Of a stretch of 64,000 nt of DNA, positions 19,601-31,313 are shown one piece after another; within the stretch, counting starts at the first letter, position 1; every line of letters starts with the position of its first letter. The notes below the pieces were generated by a model that was not told where the DNA came from, searched no databases, and saw only the letters and a program-made list of their open reading frames with translations. Both the position numbers and the translations under genes were made by a program. The stretch spans positions 248,001-312,000 of the forward strand of contig CAJNOL010000060.1 in assembly GCA_905250125.1 (NCBI GenBank), given 5' to 3'. The stretch is from Rotaria sordida. Taxonomy: Eukaryota > Rotifera > Eurotatoria > Philodinida > Philodinidae.

Positions 19601-20708
19601 TGGAGGAGAGTACAGGTATGTGCGAAATTTTTAATTCTCATAAGAAACCAAACATATATTGGATGTCGACCGATTTGACTATGACGCACAATAATTCAGA
19701 GGATAATAAATTAATTTACACACAATTTCTGAAAAAGTCAAACAGTTGGTCACCTTTGCTCTCAGGAGCAGTATCGAACAATTTAAAACATCATCAAAGC
19801 CAAACATAACAGAAACTAGTAAAAATGCTAAGCTTTTGAATATAAAGAAAGCTATCGTGAGTATTATTAGATATATACGATCAACGATGAGACAAAATTC
19901 TATTGAAGTAATATTAAACAAAATTTGATATAGGTTGGTTGGAAGATATACTCATTCTTAATCTTAATCATATCAACTATTATTACTATAATATCTCTTC
20001 ATTGAGGTATGGATTTTGGTGATTTTTTAAATAAAGGATAATCATTTTATCCGACAGAATTCTTTATAAATTAACTTGTGTAAGAAGATTTAAATGAGGT
20101 TGATATTGAAGAATAATATTTTCGAATTTTTTATTTTCATCTTGTATTTGTTCGATTTCTTGATTTAGTAGATTAATTTCAATTTGTTTATTTTTAATAA
20201 AATTTTTTTCATCATCAATTCGACGTAATGATCGATCATGTTTCATTGATAATTCCTTTATATTGTAAATACACATATTCCTATCAATTAATAACAATTT
20301 AATTTTCATTCTTACTTTAATATATATTTCATAACTAAATAAAACAATAATATTATTCAAATAGATAAAAGAAAAACAAACAATGTTTTTTTTTTAACCT
20401 AAGAATTCTTTCTTTAAACATAATTTCTCTTTCATATAAGGCTTCTTTACGTTTTTGTAAATGTTCTGTACGTGTTTTAAATTCATTTCGACGACGTACA
20501 AGTATTTCATCAAGTGTATTTACTTCAAAATATTTATTAAGTAATTTTAAATTTAATTTAGCATCACTATAATCAATAGTAAAATCTCTGAATATAAATT
20601 TAGAAGAAATAAATCAAATATTTAAAAGAAATATTATTTAATATACTCAGATGATGGTAGTTTAATTGAATTTTCATAGTTAAGAAGATTACGCGCTTCA
20701 TAAGTCAT
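16639..20708 (-). CDS. CCDC42/CFAP73-family coiled-coil protein (DUF4200)
   Basis: The start ATG is at 20706-20708 (MTYEARNLLNYENSIKLP) and the stop at 16639-16641. The first part holds a DUF4200-like block, LDEILVRRRNEFKTRTEHLQ, followed by KRKEALYEREIMFKERIL. The middle is coiled coil (…QTDRFQSIDEMIEKFN…, …ELQQNLIEIQQHIDKIQ…) and includes HLTEIGTIKMAIESMFDL, matching the conserved GTIKMA block of CCDC42/CFAP73. A further conserved segment ends with QIDTFLSDLNYYVD. Family members build the modified inner dynein/MIA complex region or the sperm tail of motile cilia. The C-terminal tail (about 16639-16932 and 17957-18150) is Ser/Asn-rich and not conserved. Two introns are large (about 18870-20072 and 16933-17956). 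One small intron near 20262-20304 has an unclear acceptor, so the local join is uncertain. Confidence 0.75.
19070..19985. mobile_element. Inverted-repeat element in CCDC42-like intron
   Basis: The sequence AACCAACCTATATCAAATTT at about 19130 recurs as reverse complement at about 19917-19940, and similarity extends outward (GTAGTTGATATGA… at 19087 against the complement near 19970) and inward (CAACAGAATTTTG against its complement near 19893). The arms are roughly 130 bp and imperfect, enclosing about 650 bp. Short overlapping frames on both strands in the loop (19496-19928) have no recognisable relative. It lies inside the 1.2 kb intron of the coiled-coil gene. Confidence 0.6.
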
Positions 20709-20914
20709 GTTAAAATGAAAGAAAATCATATATTATTGCCTTAGAAACCTACTCTCCAACTAATTATTCATTAACAAAGATTCACAATAATTGCGAAAAT
20801 TTTGTGAAACATGAACTGAAATAGATGTTAACGTATCAGAAGAAAAATTTAAATGTCCCATTCCTGATAGATACTAAGATGTTGCCGCTCATTGGTCAAA
20901 GACCTATGACTGAT

Positions 20915-21119
20915 CAGCGGCGGATCTAGGATTTTGCCAGAGTGAGGGAACCTACTTTTCTTGAAGTAGTAAGAAGTATAGGTCAGCGCGAATGGAATCA
21001 TCTTAGTGAGGCTTCTATGTTGGTTAGGTAAGGATTAAATTATGTCGTAAGTTTTACGTGGCATAATCGCTTTGAAAGTTCAATCGCTGGAAGCGTCGAA
21101 CAAGCTAGATCCGCTGCTG
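20915..21119. mobile_element. Short hAT-like MITE
   Basis: CAGCGGCGGATCTAG at 20915-20929 is matched by its reverse complement at 21105-21119, giving a 205 bp element. The flanking 8-mers, TGACTGAT on the left and TGGCTGAA on the right, agree at six of eight positions, which fits a decayed 8 bp duplication. Terminal CAG…CTG and 8 bp duplications are typical of hAT elements. No coding capacity. Confidence 0.55.
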
Positions 21120-21539
21120 TGGCTGAAAATCTCAAAAAGGATTTGGGTTCCTATTAAAATTTTACTAAGCTATCGAATTTTTTATGTCTGTTTTCTATTG
21201 GCTCCAAGTTTTCGGAAAACTTGCATTTTTCAATTTTTATCTGAAACTTTGTGCATATTGAGAGTCCAATCAGACTAACTTCCATAAAAAAAACTCAAAA
21301 GTTTTGAACAAAATCTCTTCAAGATTCTCATAAAGATTAGAATATTGAGTATTTTCCATGAAAATACTCCATTCATTTGCTTATATATTCAGCCAAGTGT
21401 GGAGTGGGGTGTCGATGTGGGTATATTAAAGGCCCACCCACACCCATCCACATCCTTCTTCATTTTTAACACTATAAAAAGAAAATAGAATATTTCTTCT
21501 ATCAGAACAGCATCTTCCAATAGACTTCTTGGACTTTTT

Positions 21540-22880
21540 GTACATGATTATTAAAATAACATGATATTTTTTCATTTAATTGTAGTTGATTATTCTAAAA
21601 TTGATAAATTAAGTTTTTTTTGTTCTATATTATGTAAAAATATTTTTCTTATTTTAAAAATGATAAATATTTTATCTATTTTCTTCATCATTGTTGTTTC
21701 TAGGTCCATATTCTTATATACATAATTAATTATGTACGATCTATTTGTACCAGATACTAATGCCAACGAATAATGTATTGAAAATAGAATTATAATAAAA
21801 ACTTCTTTTTTTTTTCATACTTGTTTTTCTTTATAAGAAAAATTCATTGTTTTCAATAAATATTGCAGATGATTAAATATACATCCTAGCATTTCGAGTT
21901 CTTCACATTTCTTTTTTGAAGTCATTTTATATTCAAATCTAAAATAAAAGCCAGATGACATGCAGAAATAGCTGCACGATAAAATCCTTTTAAATTTTCT
22001 TCTTTTTTCAATTTTAATGAGTGTTTAGCATCTTCATAACTAATGTCCGCGCCAGAATGAAAGAGGGATGGGTGTAAGCTCAATAACTCGACATCCGCAA
22101 TAGGTAGCGACCTGCGGTTCTCACCAATCGAAAGAGAAGGAGTGGGGACGTCTTTTTCTCTGATAGTGTATACGACGAAATCCTTGTAAAACTAATCGTA
22201 TTCGAAAAACTTGCAAAAGAAACCATGAGAATGACCTGCCGGCTAGATGAAATTTTGATTTTAACCTTTGATTTAGATAGAGGGACTTGAGATCTATAGC
22301 TCAGTATACAATGGAAATGATTGTCTTATTACATTCTAATGTTGAGCAAATGGAATCATGTATTTCCATGCGCAAATAATAGGGAATTTTGCTGACTTTT
22401 TACTAAATTTTTGCACTTTTTATCTTAGTAGCTTGAGATTTCGATGAAAATGTAAGAAAAAGTAAGAAAGCGCATTGTGTCTTGAACTATAGATCTCAAC
22501 TCCCTCTATCTAAACCAAAGGCCAAAATCAAAATTTCATCTAGCCGGCAGGTCACTTTCATGGGTTCTTTTGCATGTTTTTCAAATATGATTAGTTTTAC
22601 AAGAATTTCGTCTTATACATTATCAGAGAAAAAGACGTCCCCACTCCTTCTCTTTCGATTGGTGAAAACCGCAGGTCGCTAGCTATTGGGGTTGTCGAGT
22701 TATTGAGCTTACAACCACTCCTCTTTCATTCTGGCGCGTACATTAGAATAATAAATTTTATCTTGAATATAAGCAACTGAATGATTTGAATATAATAAAT
22801 ATAATGGAGGATTTTCTTCATAAATATTTTCAATAAGTTTAATGGTATCATTCATTCTTTGAATAATAACGGGTACGGCA
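21540..22880 (-). pseudogene. Broken gene of unknown function, split by a TA-flanked foldback element
   Basis: Minus-strand coding-like segments lie on both sides of the element at 22043-22743. Upstream (22744-22868) reads NDTIKLIENIYEENPPLYLL and continues to DKIYYS. Downstream (22042 to about 21955) reads SYEDAKHSLKLKKEENLKGF and continues to AISACHLAF. Removing the element with one TA copy joins them in frame. Further downstream a different frame gives KKKCEELEMLGCIFNHLQYL (about 21850-21930), so at least one frameshift or unrecognised intron follows. The 5' side stops abruptly at about 22875, where mariner-like sequence begins. I do not recognise the family; the residue pattern suggests an alpha-helical or coiled-coil protein. 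It is most likely a pseudogene killed by two insertions. Confidence 0.45.
22043..22743. mobile_element. 701 bp foldback (MITE) with TA target-site duplication
   Basis: The arms are about 255 bp each. The outer ends read ATGTCCGCGCC (22043) and GGCGCGTACAT (ending 22743), flanked on both sides by TA (22041-22042 and 22744-22745). The arms match almost base for base, including stretches such as AAAAAGACGTCCCCACTCC and their complement. The centre is about 180 bp. TA duplication points to the Tc1/mariner superfamily, but no transposase is carried. The reading frame at 22482-22682 lies within the right arm and is not a gene. Confidence 0.8.
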
Positions 22881-23128
22881 GAATAAATGGTCTTCTCAGT
22901 ATTTTGACTATAACTTTTTCATGTTTCAACCTATCGAGCTAATTTTTTTTTGAAAGATGCGCCGTGAAATTCTCTACAAAATGATGTATTTTATTAATGT
23001 AAATAATCTTCATTATTTTTTTGACAATCGATACAAACGATTTGTCCAACAAGCACAACTTTCCAACACAATGTCTGATCTAATTATTTTAACACCACGC
23101 TTTAATTTATTAATGAATGTTTTTTTTT

Positions 23129-23700
23129 TTATTTAACTTTATTCCAATTCATTTGGTGCACAAATTCATTCCATATACAATAACCCAATGGATTGAGATC
23201 AGGACTGTTTGGCGGCCAATGATCTTTATCAATAAAATTCGGAAAGTTGTCCTTGCCCTTGTACCATTGTTGTGTTAAACGGTGTATGTGTGGCTTTGAA
23301 TTGTCCTGTTGAAAAGTCCAGTCATTTCCAAATACTTTATTTCCATATTTTTTAGCCACTGGCAAGACTTTCTTAATGTAACGTTCATGATTTAATGTTT
23401 CTTCATCAAAAATAATCAATGGTGTTACACCTTTGGAACATACATCAAACCAGACCATTACTTTTTGTGGAAACTTTTGTTTCTGTTTAATACCACCTTT
23501 ATCATCAGCCTGAGCCCGATTAATGGCCCATATAACATCATTTTGAGTATTATACATTCCATCTAAATCGAACATTTTCTCATCCGAAAAAAGAATCTTC
23601 ATTGTTTGTTCTTTGCAGAAATGATGGCGTATCCAATTTGCAAACATAATTCTTTTAGATTTGTGTGCATTAGTAAGTAATGGTTCAATTCGTTTTAGTG
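23129..23700 (-). pseudogene. Degenerate Tc1/mariner-type DDE transposase
   Basis: The open frame 23129-23647 (172 codons) extends upstream without a break to about 23700, where an in-frame stop occurs. Visible catalytic blocks are FSDEKMFDLDG (first Asp, residue 22 of the ORF), FQQDNSKPH (second Asp, residue 115) and WPPNSPDLNPLGYCIWNE. In Tc1/mariner enzymes the position after LNPL/LNPI is the third acidic residue; here it is Gly155, encoded GGT at 23183-23185, one base from an Asp codon. Spacing would be DD39D. The N-terminal DNA-binding half is absent or unreadable. One possible terminal sequence, ACGGGTACGGCAG, is near 22870, but I could not find its partner. The copy is inactive by missing N terminus and missing third acidic residue. 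Confidence 0.85.
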
Positions 23701-23831
23701 CGAATTGATCTCAATTTATGGCAATGGGATTTCATCTAGAGTTGATTGTTTCCCATTGAAGGTTCTCCATATCTCTCCTGCTCACAACAGCTGACTGGAG
23801 ACAGGCTTATCACTTTTAATTATTTCGGGTA

Positions 23832-24058
23832 AAAGATGTCGGACAAATCGTCAAAATCACTATTCTGTGGAACTTACTGAAGATGAAATAAAACTCATGT
23901 TGAAGGTTGTAAAACGTTTGTATCCTCTCGAGAGGCTACAGAAATACTCTGCTTCGCACAATATTAATGAAGATTTTCTTAATGTTAACAATGGAATTAC
24001 AAATATTTTGAAAAATCTTTATTTATTTTTTGTTTTGTTTTTAATAAATAAAAATTGA
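23832..24058 (+). pseudogene. Coding-like fragment of unknown function
   Basis: The plus strand reads SVELTEDEIKLMLKVVKRLY followed by QKYSASHNINEDFLNVNNGI. The frame is open to a stop at 24056-24058 and has coding-like residue use, but no start or splice context is clear and the end overlaps the 3' end of the convergent membrane-protein gene. It may be an exon remnant captured next to the mariner copy, or chance. Confidence 0.2.
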
Positions 24059-26568
24059 TCGTATAATTAATTGAAAATATTTTTGAATAATAAAACATAG
24101 AAAACTTAATAAAATAATAAAAAAATAATCATAATCAAGATGATTACTTCGATTAACTTGTATAGCAAAAACTGTACTTGATGATGATGTTGCTGTTACT
24201 GAAAATCTTGTTGTTGTTTGATCACAATAAAGTGGTACACCAGGTAAATTACGATCTGGTTGACAAACAGCATTTTCTCCTAATACAGCTAAGACAGTAT
24301 TATATGATTGTGTTACACGTAATTCATTGTATTGTATTGAATTTGAATTTGAATTGATAGCTGAAAGAATAGATTTATTTATTTTTCTTTTCTTTTTTAA
24401 AGATAAATATAACGATAAATATATGTTAAAAAAAAGAAAATTGTCAAAAGAAAATTATTATTTATCAATGTTTTTGAACTTTGACTAATAGTTATTTGTG
24501 TTGTTGCTTGTATAATACGTGCCCAACTTGTTGTTGTTAATGCACATGGTATTAAAGTTGTTATTGTTGATAAAGTTGGTGGAAATGTTGTTGCACTACC
24601 TTGACATGGTTGATCAAGTCCATAAATATACCATGTTTCATTTACTACTTGTTCAATTACACGTAATGTTCGAATATTGTTCGTATTAGATGTGATCGCT
24701 ATCCGAATTTTAAGATGAAGCTAAACTACGTAAACAGAAAAAAAAAATCTCTTTTGAATACTTACAAGGTAATTGTGTAAGTAAACCAATTGATAAACCA
24801 AGAAGACCAAGTAAAAGTGGTAGAAGACAACATAACCATAACCAACATGGACAAGCACAAAACCATTCAAGACATGCACAACATGGACAAACACGAGAAC
24901 ACCAACCTGTACAACAATTACAAAAACGATAGCCAGGTACATCAGCATTCTAAACAAAAAAGAATAATGATTCTATTAATTTTAATTTATTGTAAAATCT
25001 TGTCTAATAATGTTTAATTCGATAGAAGCTAGTCTAGTTGAGTTCGCTATATATACAAAGTTTCAGAAAATAGACATATTAAAAATTCGATAGCTTAGTC
25101 AAATCTCAATAAGAATTCAGTTTTTATTATTATGACAAATCACATTTGAAACATGAGAAATATTCTCAATTGATTAATTACTTTTGATTCAAGATTATGT
25201 GTATCATATAAATTCTAATGAGTTATAAGTCTCTTGAAAAGAATTATCTTAATGAATATCTTGTAAATATACCAGTAAATGTGTCTAATTTAATATTCTC
25301 ATTCATTCCTTCATTTTTAATTGTCACACATTAGTCATAAGATTGTTTTAGTGAAAAAATAATAAAAATGGGCGTAGACATACAAATATCTAAACCATTA
25401 GAATTGCTTCATAACATTCTTTTCGCGTGTCTACTGTCTTTTTCCTTCCTTCACATCTATGTGAATAGAAACAATAATAATAACAACAACAACAATAATG
25501 ATGTTTCTATGTGTGAAAGTAAATCGTTTGACGAACACCTACTAAGTCATCAAGTAACACAAGAAAAAAAAAAAAAAATCGATATCTATTTTTTATTTTA
25601 ACTTACACGATATCGAACATGTCGTCCATCTTTAGTAACTCTTGTTCTATATGAAACAACATCTTTTCTTCTTGCAAATGAATTTGTTCGACAACAATTC
25701 ATTGAACCACAACAATCATCAAAACAATCACAACCACAACAATCAGCTCCACAATTACCACACAAATCTGAACGTCGGCCAACCTGACGTCTTGTATAAT
25801 AATCATCTTGATAATTAACAAGTGTACGACGATCATCGATAACAGTATCGTGAACATTATCATTAACAATTGTTGTTGTTTTTGTTGTTGTTACTGGTGG
25901 TTCTGTAACATCAACAATAACTGGTGTTGATGGTACTTGACGAACATCTACAATACGTGTTGTACGTGGATTTTGTACTTGAATATATGATGTTGGTTCA
26001 GGAGTTGAACGTATAACAACTCGAGGTGTTGTTATACGTTCTGGTTGTGTTACAATAAGACGATCTTGACGTGTTGGTGGATAAACAACAGTATTTGGTT
26101 CTTCAACAATACGTTCACGACGTACAATATTATACTAAATAATAATAAAGTAAAATAATTTATTTTAATCTGTTTTTTTGTTTTTGAACATACAGTTTTA
26201 GCAGTTGGTGGAATTTCATTTGTAATATAAGTATCTGATACGACTGGTGGTATAGTAGTAGATCGTAATACTTCTGAAGTAGGTTGTGTTATTTGTACTC
26301 GTGATGTTTGAATTGTTTTTGGTAATTTTTCTCGTGTTATTGTTTCCGTATAACGTATTGGTGGTAATTTTTTTTCAGTAACTGTTACAGTTTCAGTTGA
26401 ATCCGGATGTTGAATTGTACGTACTGTAACTGTTTCTTTAGGTTTTTCATTTGGATCTGGACCAAGTTTTGTTGTTGTAGTTGTTGTACGAACACCATTG
26501 TCATCATATGATATTATTCGTGGTTTACCTTCATGAATATCATCATAAGCAGCAGATTGATTTGTCAT
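24041..26568 (-). CDS. Uncharacterised membrane protein with Thr/Val-rich head and Cys-rich core
   Basis: The start is at 26566-26568 (MTNQSAAYDDIHEGKPRI) and the stop at 24041-24043. Exon 1 (to about 26195) and exon 2 (about 26136-25606) encode a long hydrophilic stretch rich in Thr, Val, Pro and Arg (TVTVRT, TETVTVTEKK, VDVTEPPVTTTKTTTIV). It ends in a Cys cluster (DLCGNCGADCCGCDCFDDCC). After a 0.65 kb intron come a second Cys/Trp cluster (YRFCNCCTGWCSRVCPCC) and a transmembrane segment (LWLCCLLPLLLGLLGLSIGL). The extracellular or lumenal part then contains conserved-looking Cys and Trp residues (NETWYIYGLDQPCQG, AVCQPDRNLPG). The final residues are hydrophobic again (YFFIILLSFLCFII). No known family recognised. 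The CC-rich juxtamembrane part could be palmitoylated, which is inference only. Confidence 0.7.
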
Positions 26569-26889
26569 ATTCTTAATTTCTTTTTTTTTTTATAATATGA
26601 ATGTGAAATATTTTATTTCTTTTCTTTTTTTTCTTTTTAATGCTCAGCAGGTGAATATTAATTATATCGAACGGTATGATTTCCGAAAGTCATTCTCTTT
26701 TTTTTTAATTTATTCATAATGTGAAACGGATGTCTATTGAAATTGATTGTTACTGAAGTGAATGTTTTGAGATTGTAAAAAATAACGTTTTATTTTACAT
26801 GACAAATACAGCAAAAGAGAGCGAGAGAGAGAAAGAAAAACGAAAGAAAAAGTAGAAATAGAAGAAAAAAAAAAAGAAAAAGAAAAGTT

Positions 26890-29806
26890 TTATTTAGTTA
26901 TTTCATTAAAAAAAATTTGTCGAAGATTTTTCGATGTTGTTTTTAAATGACATTGTGGACAAATATTTTTTTCATTAAGATATTTCAACCAACATTCTTC
27001 ACAATTAATATGCCAACAAATAAGTGATATACATGGTTTTACACATGATTCCTACTAAATTATAGAAAACAAAAACAAAAATAATTTCTTTTTTTTTTTT
27101 TTTATTATTATTATTTTGATCAATCTCACCATACAAACAACACATTTAGGAGGATCAAGTTCAGTTACATTTGATGAATATAATATATCACTTTTTTGTG
27201 TTGAAGGAGAAAATCTTAATAAAAAAAAAAAAGATCGAACAATAAAAAAAAAAAAATCTAAAAAATTCTACTTACCTTTGATCACTGTTAAACGATTCTT
27301 GACATCGATCATCACTACACAAACAAAACAAAAATTAAATCTTTCACAAGATTAAAACCTCTAAAACAGTCAACATTCTGATGTATAGCATATCTTTCTT
27401 CTAACAAAATTTTCATGATTATCAAGATATTACACTCTCTCATACTTGAAATCAGATTCATCTAGATAATATTTTATTCATACCTATGATCGGCTGTACT
27501 AGTTGTTTCATTAGTACTTTGTCGATTGCTATTATTATCTTCATGTTCAATTCCATCATCCATATCGACAACATTAACATCTGGATCATCTATTGATGAA
27601 CAATGTTGAATAAAAGAAAAACAAAATTCTTTTTTTTTTATACCTTGTGTTGATTCTCTTGTTTGTAATACTAATGGTGGAGGTGGTTGTGGTACTCGAT
27701 GTTGATTGGCTATTGCAGCTAAAGCTGCATTAGCTGCTAATTGTTCTCTCTAAATAAAAAAAAATATATATATAGAAATAAAATGGTATTTCTTTTGTGT
27801 GTACTTTTCTTGAACATTGTTGAACATGTGTACAAAAATATTCTTCATCTGTATTGAGTGGAATTATTTGATAACATATTGGACAATTTCGTGTATCATT
27901 ACGATTAATTCTTCGATTATGTAATTGTAATTTAGCTACAATACGATGTTATATTATTTTGTTTTATTTTTATAATAAAATATTTCTTACCATTTAAACG
28001 TTGTTGTCGACTTGTTCTTACTCGTATATATGTCTATAAGAATATTATACAAAAAGATTAAAAAGAGATTTTTTTGATTTTGTATATTTACTTCATAACG
28101 TGTCTTAAATGTTTGATCGATATTATTAATAGTATTTTCTTGTAGAATCTAGATAACAAAAAACAAAAAGAATGATCATTGTCTGATAAACATAGTCAAT
28201 TATGATTAATTTGTGTATTAACAACAGATGACAAAAACTTACTTTGTTACTATTATTACCATTTGTTAAATGTGATGAACGTCGTGTTGAATATTTATAT
28301 TGTTGTCTTGTACGTTCAATAGTATCAAGTTCATGTTGAATATGTGTCATCATATCTTGTCCATTTAATGATATTTGACAAATTGGACATTGTGGATTTT
28401 GTAAATCATATGTTGATGATCGACATCGACTCTCTAGAGAAACAATAAAAAGGTGTTTTTTTGTTTAATAACAAGCTGCTCAACACATTCTTAGCAAAAA
28501 AACAAAAAAAAAAAAAGATCGACGAGCTGTCTGTCTATTCCATCCGGTACTTCTTTTTGTTTTATTCCGTCTCATTAGTCAAGAGTTTGATTATTTTATG
28601 ACTTCTTCTGCTCTTTTTTTCACTTACGAATTACTATCATACCATATGTCTAAATAGCCTGATCAGACAATTTTTTTTTTTTGATTATACAGCTGAATAT
28701 TTTCCTCGAAGTCAACCTGTCGATAATGTATATCAACAAAACTGCAAAAAAAAAGTCTAAGTGAAGAGTGATTTTTTTGCCCTGAAGACATGGATTAATA
28801 TGACTGTTATGCTTATATATATATATTCATTCTTATTAAATATCGATCAATCAATCAAAATCTTGTTTGATCTTAAAACTACTACATATAGTTATTTATG
28901 TAATAGAAAATTATTTTTCACAGTTACATTTTGAATATATATATATATTTCTATATGTATGTATTTTTTCACAAGAAACTGTGATTATTACAGGAAACTA
29001 GTATGAGTATAGATAAACAATAAACGATAATTGATTTTTTTTTTTGTTTTAGCTTGTTAATTAATAAACCCCACCCAGTTCGTATGTGTGAAATCAACCG
29101 GATGAAGTCATCTTTAGGGCAAAACAAGCAGCAGAAGAGATATTTTTACGATAGTAGCGAATCTAAGATTTTGTGGAGAAGGAGAAAAAGGCAAAGACGA
29201 TCATAGTTATAAAATATATTTTAAAGTCTAAAAATCCTAGATGATTGAAATTTATTCTTTTTTTTTTTTTGTTTTGTTTATACCTGAATATTTACCAAAA
29301 CTTTCATCACTACTTTTTTCTGATGGTGATATATCACAATGATTTTCATCATGTGTATTAGCTTTAAAACGTTTTCCTGTTGGTAAAAATGCTGATGATG
29401 ATTCTGATGATTCTGTTGATGATGATGATAATGATGAATTTGAATTTGTTGATGATGTTAATAAACCTGTTGTTGTTGTATTATTTAATAAAGGACGAAA
29501 TGCAGCTGCATATGGATAATGATGAAAAAGACTTGAAAATAGATGATGGTGATGAACTGCAGCTGCAGCCGTTAAAGATGGATGAGTTGTAGGAAAACGT
29601 AAATGATCAGATGATGTTTGATTAAGAAGTGTATTAACTGAAAATGCACCATTGGCTGCATTAAAAGCAGCAACAGCAGCTGATAAAGAATTTTTATCTG
29701 GACTTGTTGTTGTTGAATTTGGTGATGATGTTGTTTGTCGTATTGAACGAAATGCTGCAGCCATATCAAGTGGTTGAATCGGATGCCACATTGATGGGTG
29801 ATACAT
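26890..29806 (-). CDS. RNF220: RNF220-like E3 ubiquitin ligase
   Basis: The start ATG is at 29804-29806 (MYHPSMWHPIQPLDMAAAF) and the stop at 26890-26892. Exon 1 (29286-29806) is Ala/Ser/His-rich and contains TGKRFKANTHDENHCD, comparable to the region around TPAKRLKNCHD in vertebrate RNF220. The next exons hold a zinc-binding block PQCPICQISLNGQDMMTHIQHE, then TYIRVRTSRQQRLN and a second C/H block NCPICYQIIPLNTDEEYF. An acidic stretch and the C-terminal RING follow: PKCVVCM, CWHINCEECWLKYL, KNICPQC, ending with a short basic tail. RING ligands are complete. In vertebrates RNF220 ubiquitinates Sin3B and modulates Wnt and Shh signalling in nucleus and cytoplasm. The intron at about 28440-29285 is the only large one and contains mostly simple A/T repeats. 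Confidence 0.88.
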
Positions 29807-30780
29807 AATTTTTATTGTTGTTGTTGTTGTTGTTTAGAAGATAATATAAAAATAATCAAATGATAATCTTTTCTTTGTTTTTTTGTATGTATGTGTATCA
29901 ACTGATCTCTCTTGTCTAAGTTTATCTTTTCTCGTTGTCGTTATACAGAGTTGACTTCTCTCTTCTACTCTGATTGAGTTCTCTCTTGTAGTTCACTGGA
30001 TTTCTCTCTCGCTCTTTCTCTCTATCGGATTTTTTTTCCTTGTCTCTCTCGGTTGAAAAGAGAATTGGTTAAGAGCAAAAAAAGAGAGAGTACTGTTTAA
30101 TGATTGGTTGATAACGAAGAAGAAGAAGAAGAAGAAGAAAAAGAAAACTACACTTAAATACACATATGCATATATATTCATTCAAGCGAAGATAGAAAGA
30201 AAGATATGTGTATGTGTATATATTATATACATCGAAGGACATGACTCTGCTTCTCTTTAAGATAGATGATTGAGTTTTTCTTGCGCCAGTTGCGACTACT
30301 AACATTCTTTCTTCTCACCCCTCTAGCAGCTCATTGTCGACATACAATATAAGGAAAGTCGAAGAAGAAAAAGAAAATAAACCATTACTTATACAACTAC
30401 CAATAGGAGAGTACGTCTTTCTCTATAGTAATTGGTTGTTTAACCAATAAACGAGAAAAAAGAAAGCAAGATACAATATGTGAAAATAATCGAGCAGCAA
30501 CTTCTCAAGCAAACAAAAGAGAGAAAGAATCTCATAATATAGTTATATCTATGTGTTTGTCTGCCTATTGGCATATGTCAGAAAATGGTGATAATCATAA
30601 CAATATTCAAAGATTTGTACATATCAATCAAAAAATGACACTAGCATATATATGTTTAAATCGTATAGAATCTTTTTTTTTTTTTTTTTTGTTTCTTGTA
30701 AGATTTCAATTATATATATATATTCATTTAAATCCGATCGTGCAATTATAAATTTTATTGACATAGCAGATATTTTAGTT

Positions 30781-30782
<2 letters not shown>

Positions 30783-30816
<34 letters not shown>
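30783..30816. repeat. Poly-T tract of about 34 bp
   Basis: An uninterrupted T run followed shortly by two A-rich runs. The length may be unreliable because of sequencing error in homopolymers. Confidence 0.85.
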
Positions 30817-30817
<1 letters not shown>

Positions 30818-31277
30818 TTTTAAGAAAAAATATTTAAAAAAAAAAAAAAAGGTTGTTATTTTTCTTTTTTAGAAGAAAAAAAAAAAAAAAGGTTTCTTCA
30901 AGTGCATGAACACGCATTTGCATATCTAATGATTATAACAAGAGCTTGATCATGCATTTTTCTATATATTACGTTTGTCATCTATTCATTCATTCATTCG
31001 CGTAATACAAACAGGATACACTTGCGCGCTCTCTTATTTGACTAAAAAAGAAAAAAAGAAGAAGAGAACTATACTGATTGTTTGTTCTTACGTTCGATGT
31101 CATCGTCAAGCATGATCGATGGGTTTCTTTTGTATCCCCCTATCCATGATTTCTTTTGCTCGCACATATATTAAAATTAGGTACGAATGATGAGACGAGC
31201 GAGAAGAGGATGGTAGGCGCATTAGAACGAATCACTATTTGATGAGCATGTAATCAATAAGAAGTATCATCAATCGA

Positions 31278-31313
31278 AAAAGAAGAAGAAGAAGAAGAAG
31301 AAGAAGAAGAAGA
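31278..31313. repeat. (GAA)n microsatellite
   Basis: About twelve consecutive GAA/AGA units on the plus strand. Confidence 0.9.

Noticed and set aside
22482..22682. 66-codon plus frame
   Set aside because: Falls wholly inside the right arm of the foldback element.
25368..25601. 77-codon frame with an Asn run
   Set aside because: Lies in the intron of the membrane-protein gene; the Asn run is an AAT/AAC microsatellite and the frame ends in low-complexity sequence.
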